A stretch of DNA of 37,378 nt from contig NZ_BPQS01000048.1 of NCBI RefSeq assembly GCF_022179385.1, positions 1-37,378 on the forward strand, in the 5' to 3' direction. Shown piece by piece: positions 33,809-37,378 of the stretch. Position 1 is the first letter of the stretch. Every line of letters starts with the position of its first letter. Below the pieces are notes generated by a model. It was not told where the DNA came from and did not search any database. It saw only the letters and a program-made list of their open reading frames with translations. The translations under genes were made by a program, and so were the position numbers. Origin of the DNA: Methylobacterium longum. Its GTDB lineage: Bacteria > Pseudomonadota > Alphaproteobacteria > Rhizobiales > Beijerinckiaceae.

Positions 33809-35365
33809 ATGTCCCCTGATCCGACCCCGTCGCTGTTCGCGACCGGCCGAACGATCCACCGCCTCCGGTCGGAGATCGAGGCCGCGACCGGCTTCGCCTT
33901 CGGGCGGATGCGGCCCGGGGCGACCGCCGCGATCTGGGGAACGGGGGGCGTGCCCGGGCGGCTCCTGGCGCTCGCCGGCCGGCGATGCCTCACGGTGGCA
34001 CCGGGGCCGCTGCTCAGCCCCTACGACAATCCGGAGACCGGTTTCGCGTCCCTGCGGCTGAGCCTCGACGGGGCGCCGCTCGGCGGGGAGGGCGGCGTCC
34101 ACTACCTCGATCCCTGGACGCGGGCACCGATCGACCGCGCGGCCTGCGCGGAGCGCGTCGCGTGGCTCGGCGCCCGCTTCGCCGAGAACGACCGGCGTGT
34201 GATCTATGTCGGGATGTCCCGTTGGAAGCGGCCGGCGCTCGACGTTCTCGGGGCCGGCCCGGCGGGGCCGCCGATTCACACCATGACCGCCGAGGCCGCG
34301 GTCGCCGCGGGGCGCCGCCACCACGGCCGCGTCCTCGCCTGGGCGACCCGGGCGCCGGGCCAGCTGGAGGACGCCTGCGCGCAAGCCGGGCTGCCGCTCG
34401 CCCGGGTGGAGGACGGGTTCCTGCGCTCGGTGGGTCTGGGCGCGAGCCTCCAGCCGGGCGCCTCGATCGTGGTGGACGATCTCGGCATCTACTACGATCC
34501 GCGGCGGGAGAGCCGCCTGCAGCGGCTGCTCGCCGAGGCGGATTTCACCCGCGACCTCGTCGCCCGGGCCCGGCGCCTGCGCGAGGAGGTCGTCGCGCGC
34601 CGCCTCAGCAAGTACAATGTCGGCCTCGACGCGGCCGCACTGGACTGGCCCGCGGGCCGCCGGATCGTGCTGGTCCCCGGCCAGGTGGAGGACGACGCCT
34701 CGGTGCGGCACGGCTCCCCGCTGGTCCGCTCGAACCGGGCCCTCCTGGAGGCCGCGCGGCGGCGCAACCCGGACGCTGTCCTGCTCTACAAGCCCCATCC
34801 CGACGTGGAGGCGGGGTTCCGTCCCGGCATCATCCCGGAGGCCGAGGCCCTGACGCTGGCCGACCGGATCGTGGCGGGCATCAGCATCGTCGACCTCCTC
34901 GACCGGGTGCACCATGTCGAGACCATGACGTCGCTCGCAGGGTTCGAGGCGCTGATCCGCGGCCTCACCGTGGCGACACATGGCCGGCCGTTCTACTCGG
35001 GCTGGGGCCTGTCGGAGGATCTCGCGCCGGGAGCCGACCGCGGCCGCAGGCTGAGCATTGACGAACTGGTGGCCGGCGCCATGATCCTCTACGCGCGCTA
35101 CCTCGACCCCGTGGCGATGAAGCCCTGCAGCCCGGAGCAGCTCCTCGACCGCCTGACCGCGGCCCGGGAGGCGGCCCCGCGGAGCGCGCTCTCCATCAAT
35201 CCGATCGCCCACCTGGCGATGCGCGCCCGCTACGGGCTCCTCAATCCGGTCGTGCGGGCGCTGCGCAGCCGCCGGGGGATCGGCCGCGACGCGGGCGCAG
35301 GGCAGAACGTCGATGCGACGCCGAATCCGATCCCGCGCGACCCTGATGTGACACCAAAGCGATAG
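33809..35365 (+). CDS. KpsC-like capsular polysaccharide Kdo transferase
   Basis: KpsC extends the Kdo linker with alternating linkages. The 518-residue protein has the family blocks RVEDGFLRSVGLGAS (200-214), VVDDLGIYYDPRRESRLQRLL (about 221-241), LVPGQVEDDASVRHGSP (about 289-305), LYKPHPDVEAG (326-336) and THGRPFYSGWGLSEDL (390-405). Only one clear Kdo-transferase module is visible (about 165-430). The first 160 residues are shorter than the second module of full KpsC (about 670 residues). The start at 33809 gives MSPDPTPSLF; ATGs at 33755 or 33692 would extend it. Kdo transfer is inferred from family. Confidence 0.87.
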   Translation: MSPDPTPSLFATGRTIHRLRSEIEAATGFAFGRMRPGATAAIWGTGGVPGRLLALAGRRCLTVAPGPLLSPYDNPETGFASLRLSLDGAPLGGEGGVHYLDPWTRAPIDRAACAERVAWLGARFAENDRRVIYVGMSRWKRPALDVLGAGPAGPPIHTMTAEAAVAAGRRHHGRVLAWATRAPGQLEDACAQAGLPLARVEDGFLRSVGLGASLQPGASIVVDDLGIYYDPRRESRLQRLLAEADFTRDLVARARRLREEVVARRLSKYNVGLDAAALDWPAGRRIVLVPGQVEDDASVRHGSPLVRSNRALLEAARRRNPDAVLLYKPHPDVEAGFRPGIIPEAEALTLADRIVAGISIVDLLDRVHHVETMTSLAGFEALIRGLTVATHGRPFYSGWGLSEDLAPGADRGRRLSIDELVAGAMILYARYLDPVAMKPCSPEQLLDRLTAAREAAPRSALSINPIAHLAMRARYGLLNPVVRALRSRRGIGRDAGAGQNVDATPNPIPRDPDVTPKR

Positions 35366-35523
35366 CCCGCGCTGCTAGAGTCCTCCGTCAGCCGCATGCC
35401 CGGGCGCCGATCCCGATCATGCCGGATCAGGAACAGCCCGCAAGCCCTTGCTCCCGCGCGCTGTTTCGCGCCGGTCCGGATTGCGGCGGCGCGCAGGCCC
35501 GTCCCATGCCGAGTGTTTGAGCC

Positions 35524-37014
35524 TTGACGACGTTCCTCACCGCCACCGTGATCGCGCTGGGCCTCTGCCTCGCCTTGGAGGTCCTCGCGGGCGATTCCGT
35601 TACCAGGGCGCGCCTCGCACCGCGGGATCTCGCTCTGCGGCTGCTCGGCTACATGCTGATCCTGCTGTTCTGGTTCGAATTCTCGTGGCGTCCCTGGCTC
35701 GCCGGACTGACCTGCGTGACCACGGTGGCGATCCTCATCATCGTCAGCCGCGCCAAGCGCTCGGTGATCGGCGAGCCGCTGCTGTTCAGCGATTTCGCCC
35801 TCTTGCCGCAGGTGCCGCGGCATCCGCAGCTCTACTACATCCCGCCGCTGTGGGATCCGCGGATCTCGGTTCCCACGATCCTGACGCTCGCCGCGACGAT
35901 CCTCTGGTACCGGACCGAACCGAGCGTGCTGCCCGCCGCGACGCTTCCGGGCCTCGCGGCCGTCATCGGCCTGCCGCTCGGACTCGCGCTGCTGGTCTGG
36001 GCCGCGCCACGTCCGCCGCTCGTCCGCCTGATCGCCCGCTGGTTCCCGCAGCCCGACCTCGAGGGGGACGTGGCCCGGGTCGGCCTGCCGGCGAGCCTGC
36101 TGGGCTACACCGCCCGGGCGATGGCGGGCAGCGAACCGGTGCCCGCGGTACCCGTGCTGCCGCTCTGCCGGGGCGACGACGTGGTGGTTGTGATTCAGCT
36201 TGAGTCCTTCATCGACCCGGAGCGCCTGGGCGGGCCGCCGCTCCCCGCGATGGAGCTGTTTAGGACCCAGGCCGCCCAGTACGGCCGCCTGCGGGTCCCG
36301 GCACACGGCGCCTACACGATGCGCAGCGAGCACGCGGTGCTCACCGGCCGCCCCCCCGACGTCCTCGGCTTCGGACGATACGATCCGTACACCGCCCGCA
36401 GCGGCGACGAGCCGACGAGCCTCGCCCGCCTCGCCCGCGCACGCGGCTACGAGACCCTGTTCCTGCACCCGTTCCACCGGGATTTCTTCCGCCGTGCTCA
36501 GGTGATGGAAGCCTTCGGCTTCACCGACTTGGTGATGGGGGAATCCTTCGCGGACGCGCCGCGGGTCGGTCCGTATGTCGGGGACGTCGCCCTGGGCGAG
36601 CGGCTCCTCGCGGAGGTGCGAGCCCGGCGCCGGCCGCTCCTCGTATTCTGCGTGACCATGGAGAACCACGGCCCCTGGAAACCCGGGCGGCTGCCCGGCA
36701 TCGACGATCCGGAGGCGCAGTATCTCCACCACGTCGCCCATACCGGGCGGATGGTTCAGAACGTGGCCGCGGAGCTGGAGGCCCTGGCGCGCGCGCGGGG
36801 CGAGACCGTCACGCTCTGCGTGTTCGGCGACCACGCGCCCTCCCTCCCGAGCTGCAAGCCGGGCTTCGGGGAGCGCGCCACCGACTACGCCCTGTTCCGC
36901 TTCGGGCATACGGAGGTCCCGCCCCAGCGCGTCGACCTCGCCGCCGACGCGCTGGGTTTGGCCGTGCGCGGAGCCCTCGCGACCGCGCCTACGGACATCG
37001 CCGCCGGGACGTGA
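35524..37014 (+). CDS. LTA synthase/OpgB-like sulfatase-fold phosphoglycerol transferase
   Basis: The 496-residue protein has four to five N-terminal transmembrane helices (to about residue 165). A periplasmic alkaline-phosphatase-superfamily domain follows: E227 (IQLESF), nucleophile T265 (HGAYTMRSEHAVLTG), H382 (ENHGPW) and D436/H437 (FGDHAPSL). These are the metal and nucleophile positions of LtaS and OpgB, which move phosphoglycerol from phosphatidylglycerol to an acceptor. A TTG at 35524, right after an in-frame TGA, is the first start; a GTG at 35548 is possible. It lies between the KpsC-like gene and an export lipoprotein, so the acceptor may be a surface polysaccharide; this is inference. 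Confidence 0.82.
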   Translation: MTTFLTATVIALGLCLALEVLAGDSVTRARLAPRDLALRLLGYMLILLFWFEFSWRPWLAGLTCVTTVAILIIVSRAKRSVIGEPLLFSDFALLPQVPRHPQLYYIPPLWDPRISVPTILTLAATILWYRTEPSVLPAATLPGLAAVIGLPLGLALLVWAAPRPPLVRLIARWFPQPDLEGDVARVGLPASLLGYTARAMAGSEPVPAVPVLPLCRGDDVVVVIQLESFIDPERLGGPPLPAMELFRTQAAQYGRLRVPAHGAYTMRSEHAVLTGRPPDVLGFGRYDPYTARSGDEPTSLARLARARGYETLFLHPFHRDFFRRAQVMEAFGFTDLVMGESFADAPRVGPYVGDVALGERLLAEVRARRRPLLVFCVTMENHGPWKPGRLPGIDDPEAQYLHHVAHTGRMVQNVAAELEALARARGETVTLCVFGDHAPSLPSCKPGFGERATDYALFRFGHTEVPPQRVDLAADALGLAVRGALATAPTDIAAGT

Positions 37015-37206
37015 TATGGTCAAGCTTGCGCGCTGGAAGCGTGGCCGTGCCACGCTGGTGACGCATTACCGGCCGATAGCGTGGCCGCGCGCGTCATGGC
37101 CGCATGTCCGGCGCGGCCGTTAAAGCGATCGCAGCGTTTAGCGGTCAAACCGAGTGTCCCGGTCCGGGCCAGCGATGGCATGGCGCTGGCAAGGAGAAGT
37201 CTCTGT
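37015..37206 (+). promoter_or_regulatory. leader region of the export lipoprotein gene
   Basis: It contains a 7-bp hairpin GCGTGGC-CGT-GCCACGC (37039-37055), a second copy of its AGCGTGGCCG arm (37078-37087), and a strong Shine-Dalgarno AAGGAG (37191-37196). No clear -35/-10 pair or T-run terminator is visible. Confidence 0.35.
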
Positions 37207-37378
37207 GATGCTGCGTAAGACGTCGCGCGCCGCCCTGATCGCCGCTCTCGCGGCCGGTTCCGTCGGCGGCTGCACGTACCTGCCGGCGGCGGGTCCGACG
37301 GCGAGCGCGATCCAGGCGGGCGCGGAGGTCGCGACCGCCGACGGGGGCCTGCTGGCCCGCTACGAGATCATCGACGTG
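37207..37378 (+). CDS. polysaccharide export outer-membrane lipoprotein (partial, Wza/KpsD type)
   Basis: The frame is open to the window end, giving the first 57 residues. Residues 1-21 form a lipoprotein signal peptide with the lipobox VGGC (C22), followed by TYLPAAGPTASAI and ARYEIIDV. This matches the start of Wza/BexD-type polysaccharide export proteins (GC..LPxxGPxxxAI, then a short beta strand before the Poly_export domain). AAGGAG (37191-37196) is ten bases before the ATG; a GTG at 37204 is an alternative start one codon upstream. The Poly_export domain itself lies outside the window, so the call rests on the N-terminus and on its place after the Kdo-transferase genes. Confidence 0.7.

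Overview
The window reads as a chromosomal segment of a GC-rich alphaproteobacterium, most likely Methylobacterium/Methylorubrum or a close Rhizobiales relative. The basis is the very high GC content with GC-rich third codon positions, the gene set mdh-sucC-sucD-sucA-sucB-lpdA in one block, the rpsO-pnp pair, and the protein families present (DUF3597, GlsB/YeaQ, Rhizobiales-type KpsC/KpsS). This assignment rests on recognition of gene content, not on a database search. No transposase, prophage block, CRISPR array or rRNA gene is visible. The single xerC-type recombinase looks like the housekeeping one.

Layout. 1-2800: end of a membrane protein, a MarC-family membrane protein, a SAM methyltransferase and a divergent gloB-type glyoxalase II. 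2800-4100: a TetR-family regulator with a palindrome upstream, a very strong terminator after it, and a 340-base non-coding leader full of inverted repeats before mdh. 4107-14308: a co-directional TCA block (malate dehydrogenase, succinyl-CoA ligase beta and alpha, 2-oxoglutarate dehydrogenase E1, a YciI-like protein, E2, an SDR oxidoreductase, E3). Together these genes carry 2-oxoglutarate to succinyl-CoA to succinate and oxidise malate to oxaloacetate. 14334-18134: a two-receiver regulator, xerC, a YnfA-like membrane protein, a carboxymuconolactone-decarboxylase-type peroxidase-related enzyme, ruvC and tRNA-Tyr. 18475-20700: an SF2 helicase followed closely by a small conserved protein of unknown role. 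20700-21300: an AT-rich patch with a possible coupled pair of tiny ORFs. 21306-25347: a coiled-coil/zinc-ribbon membrane protein, a DUF3597 protein, a RidA-polyamine-binding-protein pair, GlsB and a small membrane protein. 25506-28205: rpsO-pnp with clear RNA hairpins. 28573-30370: an amino-acid permease and an orphan flgC-like gene with a full CtrA-type box upstream. 30433-37378: a surface polysaccharide region with a formyltransferase, an SDR, KpsS-like and KpsC-like Kdo transferases, an LTA-synthase/OpgB-like phosphoglycerol transferase and the start of a Wza/KpsD-type export lipoprotein cut by the window end.

Most of the window is core metabolism and housekeeping. The least explained items are the two-receiver protein whose domains have lost complementary active-site residues, the orphan flgC with its CtrA-type box, the coupled micro-ORFs at 20998-21200, the hairpin between the Shine-Dalgarno and start of sucB, the alternative hairpins in the mdh leader, and the phosphoglycerol-transferase-like enzyme placed between Kdo-linker and export genes.
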